This document shows positions 1 to 7,850 of a stretch of 64,000 nucleotides of DNA, one piece after another (position 1 is the first letter of the stretch; each line of letters begins with the position of its first letter). The notes below the pieces were generated by a model. That model searched no databases, was not told where the DNA came from, and saw only the letters and a list, made by a program, of their open reading frames with translations. A program made the position numbers and the translations under genes. The stretch is from Dermatobacter hominis (GTDB lineage Bacteria > Actinomycetota > Acidimicrobiia > Acidimicrobiales > Microtrichaceae), in the NCBI RefSeq assembly GCF_020715685.1, contig NZ_CP085840.1, forward strand, positions 1,116,001-1,180,000. Reading direction: 5' to 3'.

Positions 1-2
1 CG

Positions 3-647
3 CTGTCGAGCCACCTCGAGGCGCTGAGCCTCCCGCTCGACCTGGCCAAGAAGGCCGGCAAGCGCGTCGGAGGCTCGCTCAACGACACGTACGTCACCGG
101 CCTCGTCCGGGGCCTGCAGCTGTACCACGGGCGTCACGGGGCGTCGCTCCAGGACCTGCGGATGGGCATGCCGATCAACGTCCGCAGCGGCGAGATGACC
201 GACACGGCCGGCAACGCGTTCGTCCCCGCCCGCTTCGAGATCCCGGTCCACGCCCAGGACGTCATCGAGCTCATGCGGACGATCCGCCGCCGCATGATGT
301 CGGCGCGCGACGAGCCCGCGAACCAGCTCGTCGAGCCCGTGGCCAACCTGCTCAACCGGTTGCCCACCACCGTCGTCACCCAGGTGTTCGGCTCGATGAT
401 GAAGGGCCTCGACTTCCAGGCGTCGAACGTGCCCGGCTCGCCCGTGCCGGTGTACCTCCGCGGCATCCCGGTCGAGGCGGTCATCCCCTTCGGTCCGCTG
501 GCCGGCGCCGCCTGCAACGTCACGCTGCTCAGCTACCAGAACGACCTCAACATCGGCCTCAACATCGACCCCGCCGCGGTCCCCGACCCCGAGTCGTTCA
601 TCGAGTGCGTCCGCCTGGGCTATGACGAGGTGCTCGACCTGGCGTGA
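3..647 (+). CDS. WS/DGAT-family O-acyltransferase, C-terminal part
   Basis: The gene enters from the left edge, so only the last 214 residues are visible; the frame is open from base 3. The family condenses acyl-CoA with a long-chain alcohol or diacylglycerol to make wax ester or triacylglycerol at the membrane. GGSLNDTYVTGL (residues 23-34) matches the family's conserved GGxxND segment, and the downstream RMGMPINVRS stretch and the P-F-GPLAG region near the C-terminus match its second half. The catalytic HHxxxDG motif would lie upstream of the window. The next gene starts 77 bases later with its own ribosome-binding site. A complete paralogue lies at 35744-37216. Confidence 0.85.
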   Translation: MSSHLEALSLPLDLAKKAGKRVGGSLNDTYVTGLVRGLQLYHGRHGASLQDLRMGMPINVRSGEMTDTAGNAFVPARFEIPVHAQDVIELMRTIRRRMMSARDEPANQLVEPVANLLNRLPTTVVTQVFGSMMKGLDFQASNVPGSPVPVYLRGIPVEAVIPFGPLAGAACNVTLLSYQNDLNIGLNIDPAAVPDPESFIECVRLGYDEVLDLA

Positions 648-724
648 GGTAGGCCGGTCGGGTCCGGTGCCGCCGAGGTGCCGCAGGACCGCCGCAGCAC
701 GCACCGAACGAGGAGAGCACGAAC

Positions 725-1723
725 GTGGAACACCGCTACCTGGGTCGATCGGGTCTGAAGGTCAGTGCCATCTCCTACGGGAACTGGATCACGCACGGCT
801 CCCAGGTCGACGACGACACGGCCATCGCCGCCGTCCACGAGGCGCTCGACCAGGGCATCACCACGTTCGACACCGCCGACGTGTACGCCGGCACCCGCGC
901 CGAGGCCGTGATGGGCACCGCCCTGGCCGGCCAGCGCCGCGAGGGCCTCGAGATCTGCACGAAGGTGTACTGGCCGACCGGGTCGGGCCCCAACGACCGC
1001 GGCCTGTCGCGCAAGCACATCCAGGAGAGCTGCGACGCGTCGCTCCGCCGGCTCCAGACCGACCACATCGACCTCTACCAGGCCCACCGCTACGACCACG
1101 AGACGCCGCTCGAGGAGACGATGGTCGCCTTCGCCGACCTCGTGCGCAGCGGCAAGGTCCTCTACATCGGCGTGTCGGAGTGGGACGCCGAGCAGATCAC
1201 CGCCGGCGCCGAGCTCGCCCGCGAGCTCCGGATCCCGTTCATCTCCAACCAGCCCCAGTACTCCCTGCTGTGGCGCGTGATCGAGGCCGAGGTGATCCCG
1301 GCCAGCGTGGCGGCCGGCGTCGGCCAGATCGTCTGGTCGCCGATCGCGCAGGGCGTCCTCACCGGCAAGTACCTGCCGGGCCAGCCGGTGCCCGAGGGCT
1401 CGCGCGCCACCGACGACCAGGGCGGCGCCGACTTCGTCCGCCGCTTCCTGCGCGACGACGTGCTCGAGGCGGTGCAGAAGATGGTGCCGCTGGTCCGCGA
1501 CGCCGGCCTGACGATGGCCCAGTACGCGGTCGCCTGGGTGCTGCGGAACCCCGACGTCGGCTCCGCGATCGTCGGCGCCTCGCGTCCCGAGCAGCTGACC
1601 GAGAACGTGGTCGCCGCCGACCTCACCCTCGACGACGACCTCGTCGCGGCCGTCGACGCGGTGCTGGAGCCGGTGCTGGAGCGGGACCCGTCGAAGACCG
1701 TCTCCCCGCCGACGCGCCCCTGA
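725..1723 (+). CDS. Aldo/keto reductase (Kv-beta/YghZ type)
   Basis: An NADPH-dependent oxidoreductase with a TIM barrel, 332 residues, normal for the family. The catalytic tetrad is visible: D49 and Y54 in FDTADVY, K80 in CTKVYW and H121 in LYQAHRYD. The N-terminus YLGRSGLKVSAISYG is the classic AKR opening, and GASRPEQLTENV near the end is the cofactor-binding helix. The GTG start is chosen because GAGGAG lies about 9 bases upstream and the family N-terminus begins there. It runs convergently with the phosphoribosyltransferase, leaving 33 bases between stops. Substrate unknown. Confidence 0.92.
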   Translation: MEHRYLGRSGLKVSAISYGNWITHGSQVDDDTAIAAVHEALDQGITTFDTADVYAGTRAEAVMGTALAGQRREGLEICTKVYWPTGSGPNDRGLSRKHIQESCDASLRRLQTDHIDLYQAHRYDHETPLEETMVAFADLVRSGKVLYIGVSEWDAEQITAGAELARELRIPFISNQPQYSLLWRVIEAEVIPASVAAGVGQIVWSPIAQGVLTGKYLPGQPVPEGSRATDDQGGADFVRRFLRDDVLEAVQKMVPLVRDAGLTMAQYAVAWVLRNPDVGSAIVGASRPEQLTENVVAADLTLDDDLVAAVDAVLEPVLERDPSKTVSPPTRP

Positions 1724-1756
1724 CGGGGGTGCCGGCCGGCGGCGCAGGGCCGGCGC

Positions 1757-2260
1757 TCAGAAGACGCCGGGCCGGCGCGTGACCGGCGGCTGCGCCGACC
1801 AGGCGAAGTCGATCCACCGATCGGTCCGCCGCCAGACGTAGTCGGGTCGGATCACCGACCGCGACTTCTCGTAGACCACCAGCGTCCGGACCTCGGCCAC
1901 GGTGTCGGCGACCATGTCGCGCACGAGCTGCAGCGTCTCGCCGGTGTCGGCCACGTCGTCGGCCACGAGCACCTTCGTGTCGGCGAGGTGCACGAGCTCG
2001 AGCACCGGGGGCAGGACGACCGGCACGTCCCGTCGCTGCTCGACGTCGGTGTAGAACTCGACGTTCATCGTGGCGACGTTCTTCATGCCGAGCGCGTAGG
2101 CCAGGGCCCCGCCGATGAGCAGGCCGCCCCGGGCGATCGACAGGATCCAGTCGGGCTCCCAGCCGCTGTCGTCGACCTGGTGGGCGAGGTCGCGGATCGC
2201 GGTGCCGAACAGCTCGTAGGTGAGCGCCTCGCGCTCCTCGATCGGCTCCGCGGTGGTCAC
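1757..2260 (-). CDS. Phosphoribosyltransferase (PRTase type I)
   Basis: A 167-residue protein of the xanthine/hypoxanthine phosphoribosyltransferase type. The PRPP-binding loop VLVADDVADTGETL (97-110) is intact: two acidic residues, then the glycine/threonine turn. SIARGGLLIGG (41-51) is the upstream PPi loop. The GTG start at 2260 gives VTTAEPIEERE; the frame stays open further upstream but that sequence is Arg/Ala-rich antisense shadow of the flavoprotein gene. Likely role is purine base salvage or a related nucleobase reaction; which base it uses cannot be read from the sequence. It is divergent from the 2333 gene with 72 bases between starts. Confidence 0.88.
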   Translation of the reverse strand: MTTAEPIEEREALTYELFGTAIRDLAHQVDDSGWEPDWILSIARGGLLIGGALAYALGMKNVATMNVEFYTDVEQRRDVPVVLPPVLELVHLADTKVLVADDVADTGETLQLVRDMVADTVAEVRTLVVYEKSRSVIRPDYVWRRTDRWIDFAWSAQPPVTRRPGVF

Positions 2261-2320
2261 GGCCGCAGATCGTAGGCGGGGCGCACCGCCCGCCGTTCCA
2301 GCCGGAGCGGTCCGACCGCG

Positions 2321-2326
2321 TAGCCT
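2321..2326 (+). promoter_or_regulatory. -10 hexamer for the flavoprotein gene
   Basis: TAGCCT ends 6 bases before the GTG at 2333. Transcription would start at or next to the start codon, giving a leaderless message. Confidence 0.6.
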
Positions 2327-2332
2327 TCGGGC

Positions 2333-3589
2333 GTGGACACCCTCGACGTCGCCGTCGTCGGCGCCGGACCCGCGGGGACGGCGGCCGCCATCACCCTCGC
2401 CCGGGCCGGCATCGACGTCACCGTCTTCGACAAGGCCACGTTCCCGCGGGACAAGACCTGCGGCGACGGCCTGACCACCCTGGCCCTTCGCCAGCTCGAG
2501 GACCTCGGCCTCGACCCGTCGGTCGTCGACTCGTGGATCGACGTCCACGAGTGCTGGGTGACGGGCCCGTCGGGCCACGCCATCCGGCTCCCGATGCCGG
2601 GGGCCGACCAGGGCCGGTTCGCCGCGGTGGCCACCCGCCTCGACCTCGACGCCGCGCTGGTGGACCTGGCCCGCAAGGAGGGTGTGACGGTGCTCGACGG
2701 CACCGGCGTGCTCGACGCGGCCGAGGACGACGACGGCGTCGTCCTGCGGGTGTCGGCCGACCCCGCCGACGGGACCGGCGCCGTCGGGTCCGGCGGTGCC
2801 GGGCGCGAGCTGCGCGCCCGGTGGGTCGTCGCCGCCGACGGCATGTGGTCGCCCGTGCGGCGGGCCCTCGGCCTGGCCGAGCCGGGCTACCGCGGCGACT
2901 GGCACGCCTTCCGCCAGTACGTCCGCGACGTCGGGGACCGGGCCGCGAGCGAGCTCCACGTGCGGTTCGAGGCGGACCTCCTGCCCGGCTACTTCTGGTC
3001 GTTCCCGCTCGAGGGGCGACGGGCGAACATCGGCTTCGGCATCCAGCGCGGGGGCAAGGTCCCCGTCGGCGACATGGGCCCCCTGTGGGAGGAGCTCCTG
3101 CGGCGGCCGGCGATCCGTGACCTGCTCGGACCCGACGCGACGCCCGAGGCGCCGCACCGGGCCTGGCCGATCCCGGCCCGCGTCGACTCGTCGGTGAAGG
3201 CCACGCGGCGGACGCTGTTCGTCGGCGACGCCGTCGGCGCGTGCGATGTGATGACGGGCGAGGGCATCGGCCAGGCCCTCCTGACCGGCGTCAGGGCCGG
3301 CGAGTGCATCCGCGACCGGGCTGCGCTCGGCGACGCCGCCGACCGCTACGCCGCGGCGGTCGAGGACGAGCTGCTCGCCGACCACCGCATGTCGGCCCTG
3401 CTGGTGCGGGCGCTGCAGCACCGGAAGGGCGCCCGTGCGGCGATCCGGGTCGCCGGCGCCACGCCCTGGACGCGGCGCCACTTCGCCCGCTGGCTGTTCG
3501 AGGACTCGCCCCGCGGGCTGCCGTTCACGCCCTCGCGCTGGCGCCGGGGCGTCCTGAGCGGCCCCGGCGCCTACCGCGACGCCGGCTGA
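2333..3589 (+). CDS. Geranylgeranyl-reductase-family FAD oxidoreductase
   Basis: A 418-residue flavoprotein. The N-terminal Rossmann motif is VVGAGPAGTAAA (8-19), followed by the family signature KTCGDGL (41-47). The second FAD motif is GDAVGACDVMTGEGIGQAL in the C-terminal third. Members reduce isoprenoid double bonds (menaquinone tails, archaeal-type lipids, chlorophyll side chains) or act as related flavin monooxygenases. The start is GTG with no ribosome-binding site but a -10 hexamer immediately upstream, so leaderless. The last ~80 residues are basic and could contact membrane. No isoprenoid-pathway gene is adjacent, so the substrate is open. Confidence 0.85.
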   Translation: MDTLDVAVVGAGPAGTAAAITLARAGIDVTVFDKATFPRDKTCGDGLTTLALRQLEDLGLDPSVVDSWIDVHECWVTGPSGHAIRLPMPGADQGRFAAVATRLDLDAALVDLARKEGVTVLDGTGVLDAAEDDDGVVLRVSADPADGTGAVGSGGAGRELRARWVVAADGMWSPVRRALGLAEPGYRGDWHAFRQYVRDVGDRAASELHVRFEADLLPGYFWSFPLEGRRANIGFGIQRGGKVPVGDMGPLWEELLRRPAIRDLLGPDATPEAPHRAWPIPARVDSSVKATRRTLFVGDAVGACDVMTGEGIGQALLTGVRAGECIRDRAALGDAADRYAAAVEDELLADHRMSALLVRALQHRKGARAAIRVAGATPWTRRHFARWLFEDSPRGLPFTPSRWRRGVLSGPGAYRDAG

Positions 3590-3658
3590 GCGCCACCGCG
3601 GCGCCCGCACCCGGGACGAGCCGGGGACCGGGGTGCGGGACGGCGTGCACCGCCCGCG

Positions 3659-3664
3659 TACGAT
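3659..3664 (+). promoter_or_regulatory. -10 hexamer for the nitronate monooxygenase gene
   Basis: TACGAT ends 7 bases before ATG 3672. It decides the start: the earlier in-frame GTG 3633 and ATG 3663 lie in or before the promoter. Confidence 0.6.
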
Positions 3665-3671
3665 GCCGCGC

Positions 3672-4628
3672 ATGCAGACCCGACTGACCGAGATGCTGGG
3701 CATCGAGCACCCCGTGATGCTCGCCGGGATGGGCGGCGTGTCCTACGCCCCGCTGGCCGCGGCGGTGTCCGAGGCCGGGGGGCTCGGCACGCTCGGCGCC
3801 TCGACGATGGGCGCCGACCAGATGGTCGAGCAGATCGCGGCGGTGGCGGCGGCCACCGACAAGCCGTTCGGGGTGGACCTGCTCACCGCCGCGCCGCAGG
3901 ACATGGGCGCCAAGGTCCGGGCCATCGCCGACGGAGGCGGATCCGTGTTCGTCGCCGGGCTCGGCGTGCCGGGCGAGGTGATCGACCTCTGCCACGACCT
4001 CGGGATCGTGGTGGCGAGCATGTGCGGCAAGGTCGCCCACGCCCTGCGTGCGGTCGACGCGGGATGCGACCTGGTCGTCGCCCAGGGGACCGAGGCCGGC
4101 GGCCACACCGGTCAGATCGCCACGATGGCCCTCGTCCCCCAGGTGGTCGACGCCGTGGGCGACCGCGCGCCCGTGGTCGCGGCCGGCGGGATCTTCGACG
4201 GCCGCGGCCTGGCCGCCGCCCTCGCCCTCGGGGCTGTCGGCGTCTGGGTGGGCACCCGGTTCATCGCCACGCCCGAGGCCCAGGCGGTCGCCGGGTACAA
4301 GGAGCGGATCCTGGCCTCGGCCGAGGACGGCACGCTGATCACGAAGGCGTACACGGGCAAGACCTGCCGAGTGCTGCGCACGGCCTATGCACGGGAGTTC
4401 GAGGAGGCCGGGGGCGTGCCCGAGCCGTTCCCGATGCAGGTGGTGCGGTCCATGGAGGACGGCGCCAACCACCTCGGCGGCGACGAGGGCACACCGGGGG
4501 TGGACCCCGATCGCGAGTTCATGCCCGCCGGCCAGGCCATCGGCGCGATCGACGAGCTGGTCCCCGCGGGGGACCTGGTGCGGTCGATGGTGGCCGAGGC
4601 CGAGGCGGTGCTCGAGCGCATCGGCTGA
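3672..4628 (+). CDS. Nitronate monooxygenase / FabK-like FMN enzyme
   Basis: A TIM-barrel FMN protein of the 2-nitropropane dioxygenase / enoyl-ACP reductase II family, 318 residues from the chosen ATG. Visible family elements are the N-terminal LGIEHPVMLAGMGG, the FMN phosphate region AQGTEAGGHTGQ (GxEAGGH is the hallmark containing the catalytic His) and VVAAGGIFDGRGLAAALALGAVGVWVGTRF written as two motifs (AAGGI.DGRGLAAAL, then GA.GVWVGTRF). Nitronate monooxygenases detoxify alkyl nitronates such as propionate 3-nitronate; many actinobacterial members have no proven substrate. Leaderless start. The 5'-neighbour ends 82 bases upstream. Confidence 0.88.
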   Translation: MQTRLTEMLGIEHPVMLAGMGGVSYAPLAAAVSEAGGLGTLGASTMGADQMVEQIAAVAAATDKPFGVDLLTAAPQDMGAKVRAIADGGGSVFVAGLGVPGEVIDLCHDLGIVVASMCGKVAHALRAVDAGCDLVVAQGTEAGGHTGQIATMALVPQVVDAVGDRAPVVAAGGIFDGRGLAAALALGAVGVWVGTRFIATPEAQAVAGYKERILASAEDGTLITKAYTGKTCRVLRTAYAREFEEAGGVPEPFPMQVVRSMEDGANHLGGDEGTPGVDPDREFMPAGQAIGAIDELVPAGDLVRSMVAEAEAVLERIG

Positions 4629-4718
4629 GACCCCTCGACGGGCCGTGGGGCGGTCCGCCGCCCGCCCGTCGGACGGCCGCCGGACCGCCCTCCGGGCAGC
4701 CGTCGGGCGGGTCGGGAT

Positions 4719-4737
4719 GGGTGAGGCAGGTTCACCC
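4719..4737. promoter_or_regulatory. Small inverted repeat upstream of the Thr-tailed protein gene
   Basis: GGGTGA (4719-4724) and TCACCC (4732-4737) are perfect arms around 7 bases, ending just before the predicted -35. Position fits an operator; no regulator is linked. Confidence 0.3.
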
Positions 4738-4743
4738 AAGGGC

Positions 4744-4772
4744 GTGACCCTGGTCCCGTCCGGTGGTACCGT
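4744..4772 (+). promoter_or_regulatory. Promoter of the Thr-tailed secreted protein
   Basis: GTGACC (4744-4749) and TACCGT (4767-4772) are spaced 17 bases apart, close to a housekeeping-sigma promoter. The resulting message would have a leader of about 85 bases, unlike most genes here. Confidence 0.45.
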
Positions 4773-4864
4773 GCGGGAGCTGTGGAAGACCGGTCCCGAC
4801 CGCGCACAAGCGTGCGGTGGGCGCCGAGCCTGTTCGGTCCGTGAGGGCCACTGGGGGAATGGCG

Positions 4865-5560
4865 ATGGAGGCGATGGAGGCGGGAACCCGGAGACGGGGC
4901 CGACGAGGACGGGCGGTCGGCCGAGCGCTGGCCGCTGCCGGCATCGCCGCGGCCGGGCTCGTCGCCTGGAGCGTCCCCACGCAGGCCCAGGAGGACCCGG
5001 CCCCCGAGGCGCCGGCCACCAACTTCTCGATGGCGGGCATCGCGGACCCGGCCGCCGGGACCCTGCTCGCCGTCGACAAGCAGATCTCGGGTGAGTTCCA
5101 GTACTGCAGCAACGCCAACGGCCTCGGCGCCGAGATCTACCTGAACGCCGGCGACGGCGCCGGCATGGCGGTCGAGCAGGCCACCGTCACGCCGTTCGTC
5201 GTGCCGCTGCACATCGGCGTCGTGTCGGTGAACAACCCCGATCCCGAGAACCTGATCGAGGGCGAGCGGTTCTTCACGCTCGGCGTCGTCAAGGGCACCC
5301 CGGTCGAGTTCGGCCAGAGCGGTTCCGCCTCGGTCGAGTACGGCGGGATCTTCCTCGGCCCGAAGGCCGGCCTCCTGTCGTGGAGCTACTCGGCGAACGT
5401 CGACTGCGAAGAGTCGCGGGCGATGCCGATCCTGTCGCCGCTGATCAACGGCGGCACGCCGCCGACGACGGCGCCCCCGGTCACGACGACCACCGAGGCG
5501 CCGACCACGACGACGACGACGACCGAGGCGACGACCACCACCACCGAGCCGCCGGCCTGA
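4865..5560 (+). CDS. Secreted protein of unknown function with Thr-rich tail
   Basis: Not recognised as a known family. The 231-residue product starts with an Arg-rich n-region (TRRRGRRGRAVGR), a hydrophobic core (ALAAAGIAAAGLVAW) and a likely signal-peptidase site after PTQA near residue 41. A ~155-residue globular part with two cysteines (QYCSN and NVDCEES) follows, suggesting one disulfide. The last ~28 residues are almost only Thr, Glu, Ala and Pro. There is no LPXTG signal or C-terminal membrane anchor, so release or non-covalent wall attachment is likely. ATG 4865 is preferred because GGGGGA sits 6 bases before it; ATG 4859 and 4874 are alternatives. Confidence 0.7.
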   Translation: MEAMEAGTRRRGRRGRAVGRALAAAGIAAAGLVAWSVPTQAQEDPAPEAPATNFSMAGIADPAAGTLLAVDKQISGEFQYCSNANGLGAEIYLNAGDGAGMAVEQATVTPFVVPLHIGVVSVNNPDPENLIEGERFFTLGVVKGTPVEFGQSGSASVEYGGIFLGPKAGLLSWSYSANVDCEESRAMPILSPLINGGTPPTTAPPVTTTTEAPTTTTTTTEATTTTTEPPA

Positions 5561-5627
5561 TCCGCGGCCGTCGCCCTGCGACGGTCCGCGCCAGGAGCCG
5601 GTGCGCCGGGGATCGCGCCCACCCAGT

Positions 5628-5660
5628 CGCTTCGTCCTGCCCCCGGCGCAGGACGAAGCG
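5628..5660. terminator. Bidirectional hairpin terminator
   Basis: CGCTTCGTCCTGC (5628-5640) and its perfect complement (5648-5660) form a 13-bp stem with a 7-base loop. It sits between the convergent stops at 5560 and 5672, so it can serve both genes. No U-tract follows, as is common in high-GC actinobacteria. Confidence 0.8.
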
Positions 5661-5671
5661 TCGGGGTCGGA

Positions 5672-6721
5672 TCAGCCCGCCAGCTCCTTGACCTTGGCGA
5701 CCATGCGCTGCTGGCCCTCCAGGTCGGGAGCGATCGGCGTGATGTTGAGCACGGTCACGCCGGCGTCCGCGAACTGCGCGATCCGGTCCTTCACGTAGCC
5801 CTCGTCGCCGCAGAGCGAGGTCTCCTCGAGGAACGACGACGGGACGGCGGCGGCCGCCTCCTGCTTCTTGCCGTCGAGGTACAGGTCCTGGATCTCCTTG
5901 GCCTCGGCCTCGTAGCCGTAGCGCTGGAAGAGCTGGTTGTAGAAGTTCCGGTCGCGTGCGCCCATGCCGCCCACGTAGAGGGCGATCATGGCCCGGCTGA
6001 AGTCGCGGAACCCGCCGACCTCGGACTCGGGGCCGATCGACAGCAGGCCGCCGGCGACCACGTCGAGCGGGCCCAGGTCGGGCGACCGCTTGGCGAGGCC
6101 GGCGTCGACGTCGGCGCCCCAGACATCCCTGGACCGCTCGGGGTGGAACAGGATGGGGAGCCAGCCGTCGGCCAGCTCGGCGGTCATCTGGACGTTCTTC
6201 GGGCCGAGCGACGCCACGTGGATCGGGATCGCAGACCGCACGGGGTGCGTGATCATCTTCAACGGCTTGCCGAGGCCGGTCCCCTGCCCCTCGGGCAGCG
6301 GCAGCTGGTACTTCTTGCCGTCGTGCACGACGGGCTCGTCGCGGCGCCACACCTTGCGGCAGATGTCGATGATCTCCCGGGTGCGCTGGATCGGCGCGTC
6401 GTAGGCCACGCCGTGGAAGCCCTCGATCACCTGCGGGCCCGAGGCGCCGAGGCCGAGGATGGCCCGTCCGCCGGACAGGTCGTCGAGCCCGGCCGCCGTC
6501 ATGGCGAGCAGGGTCGGCGTCCGGGTGTACACCGGCAGGATCCCGGACGCGATCTGGATCGTGTCGGTCTCGGCGGCCAGGTAGCCCATGAGCGTCGGGG
6601 CGTCGTAGCCGTACGCCTCGGCGACGTAGACGATGTCCATGCCCGCCTTCTCGAGGGCCTGGACCTGTGCGACCGACTCGGCGAAACCCCCCGAGTAGCC
6701 GATCTGCATGCTCAGCTTCAT
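5672..6721 (-). CDS. LLM-class F420-dependent oxidoreductase
   Basis: A luciferase-like TIM-barrel flavoprotein of 349 residues. The strand-1 opening KLSMQIGYSGG, the LSGGRAILGLGASGPQVIEGFHG segment (read as LSGGRAILGLG then GPQVIEGFHG) and IPIHVASLGPKN.. are typical of F420-dependent members. Such enzymes use reduced F420 or FMN for hydride transfer to alcohols, enones or xenobiotics; the substrate cannot be predicted. It is the last gene of a tightly packed minus-strand operon starting at 9014, beginning 20 bases after the small 6742-6972 gene, and is closed by the hairpin at 5628-5660. Confidence 0.87.
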   Translation of the reverse strand: MKLSMQIGYSGGFAESVAQVQALEKAGMDIVYVAEAYGYDAPTLMGYLAAETDTIQIASGILPVYTRTPTLLAMTAAGLDDLSGGRAILGLGASGPQVIEGFHGVAYDAPIQRTREIIDICRKVWRRDEPVVHDGKKYQLPLPEGQGTGLGKPLKMITHPVRSAIPIHVASLGPKNVQMTAELADGWLPILFHPERSRDVWGADVDAGLAKRSPDLGPLDVVAGGLLSIGPESEVGGFRDFSRAMIALYVGGMGARDRNFYNQLFQRYGYEAEAKEIQDLYLDGKKQEAAAAVPSSFLEETSLCGDEGYVKDRIAQFADAGVTVLNITPIAPDLEGQQRMVAKVKELAG

Positions 6722-6741
6722 GCTGCCCCCCGTGTCCGTGC

Positions 6742-6972
6742 TCAGCTCGCCGCGAGCTTCTGCTCGCGGTCCCAGTCCTTGGCCCGCACCAGCTGCGCCC
6801 GGTCGAGCGACCCGACGCCGACGCCGTTGTCGAACTCGACCCGGTAGCGGATCCAGCGGAACCCGTTCTTGAGGGTCACCCGCCCCCTCGTCCCGGCGGG
6901 CACGCCCGGCAGGTCCTCGGCCGCGACCACCTTGGCGCGGACCTTCAGTTCGTCGTCAGTCGTGCTGGCCAT
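6742..6972 (-). CDS. Small conserved-type protein, SH3-like
   Basis: A 76-residue protein. The pattern VRAKVVAAEDLPGVPAGTRG followed by KNGFRWIRYRVEFDNG and a C-terminal LDRAQLVRA looks like a small beta-barrel of SH3/KOW type (a charged VxAxxDLPGVPxGTxG loop, then paired aromatic strands). I do not recognise a named function. It sits inside the acyl-CoA dehydrogenase - SDR - LLM operon with 19- and 20-base gaps, so it is co-expressed with those redox enzymes. The ATG start is followed by a charged STTDDE leader. Confidence 0.75.
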   Translation of the reverse strand: MASTTDDELKVRAKVVAAEDLPGVPAGTRGRVTLKNGFRWIRYRVEFDNGVGVGSLDRAQLVRAKDWDREQKLAAS

Positions 6973-6991
6973 CGGCCGACACGGTACCCGC

Positions 6992-7834
6992 TCACCCGTC
7001 GACGGGCCGCAGCCGGACCCCCAGCTCGACCCTGCGGGCGCCCATCAGCTCGGGGTCCCGAGGGCGGGGCGTGGCGTGGTCCGCAGCGGACGTGGCCACC
7101 ACCGGGCCGGCGTCGAGGCCCAGCCGGGCCGCGAGCCGCAGGCCCAGCTCGAGCCGCGACAGGTGCTCGGGCCCGGGCAGGTGCCAGGCCCCCGCCCGCC
7201 GTGCTCGGTCGAGCGCGACCAGCGCCCAGAGCTCGGCGGCCAGGTCGTCGGCCCGGATCGGCTGGCGCAGCTCGTCGTGGAACAACCGGACCTCCTGGCC
7301 CGTCGCCAGCGCGGCGGCCAGCGCGCCGGTGGATCGGTCCATCGGGTCCGTCGACACGACGAGCGACGTCCGGGTGGTGCACACGTCGGGCAGCGCCTCC
7401 CGCGCGGCACGCTCCGCCTCGACCTTCCACCGGCCGTAGTCCGTGATCGGGTCGGTCGGAGCGTCCTCGGCGTAGGGCGGCCGGTCGCCGGCGAAGACGA
7501 CGTCGGTCGACAGGTGCACGAGCGACGCGCCGACGTCGGCCGCCGCACCGGCCACCGACGCGGTCGCATCGACGATCGCGGCCCGGTCCGACTGCACGTA
7601 GGCGGTGTGCACGACGACCTCGGGGCGCACCGCCCGCACGAGCTCCACGGTCGCCGCCGCGTCGGTCAGCTCGGCCCCGTGGACGGTCGCGACCGCCGCC
7701 ACGTCGACGGGCACGGGCGTGCGGTGGCGGGTGACGTGCAGCTCGACGTCGCCGGGCACGGTGCGGGCGAGCCACCCGGCGACGTTGCCCGCTCCCCCGG
7801 TGACGAGCACCCGCCGGGGCGATCGCGTGGCCAC
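6992..7834 (-). CDS. RmlD-like SDR (dTDP-4-dehydrorhamnose reductase superfamily)
   Basis: An extended-SDR protein of 280 residues. The NAD(P) motif VLVTGGAGNVAGWLA (TGxxGxxG) is at 9-23, and the active-site Tyr-Lys pair is in TDYGRWKVEAE. HLSTDVVFAGDRPPY is the RmlD-type serine/threonine strand (STDVVFxGxxxPYxE). RmlD reduces dTDP-4-keto-rhamnose, but this copy sits between an acyl-CoA dehydrogenase and a small protein, not in a sugar cluster, so another substrate is likely. GTG start, 16 bases after the dehydrogenase stop. Confidence 0.82.
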   Translation of the reverse strand: MATRSPRRVLVTGGAGNVAGWLARTVPGDVELHVTRHRTPVPVDVAAVATVHGAELTDAAATVELVRAVRPEVVVHTAYVQSDRAAIVDATASVAGAAADVGASLVHLSTDVVFAGDRPPYAEDAPTDPITDYGRWKVEAERAAREALPDVCTTRTSLVVSTDPMDRSTGALAAALATGQEVRLFHDELRQPIRADDLAAELWALVALDRARRAGAWHLPGPEHLSRLELGLRLAARLGLDAGPVVATSAADHATPRPRDPELMGARRVELGVRLRPVDG

Positions 7835-7850
7835 CCCCGGACCCGCCCGC

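Noticed and set aside
1757-3703. 648-residue reading frame joining the phosphoribosyltransferase with upstream sequence
   Set aside because: The upstream part is antisense to the flavoprotein gene; the real start is GTG 2260 and the upstream residues are low-complexity Arg/Pro/Gly.
4763-4864. Earlier GTG start for the Thr-tailed protein
   Set aside because: It overlaps the predicted -10 element and adds a Cys/Arg stretch before the signal peptide.
5477-5560. LPXTG-type wall anchor on the Thr-tailed protein
   Set aside because: The C-terminus ends TTTEPPA with no LPXTG motif, hydrophobic segment or basic tail.
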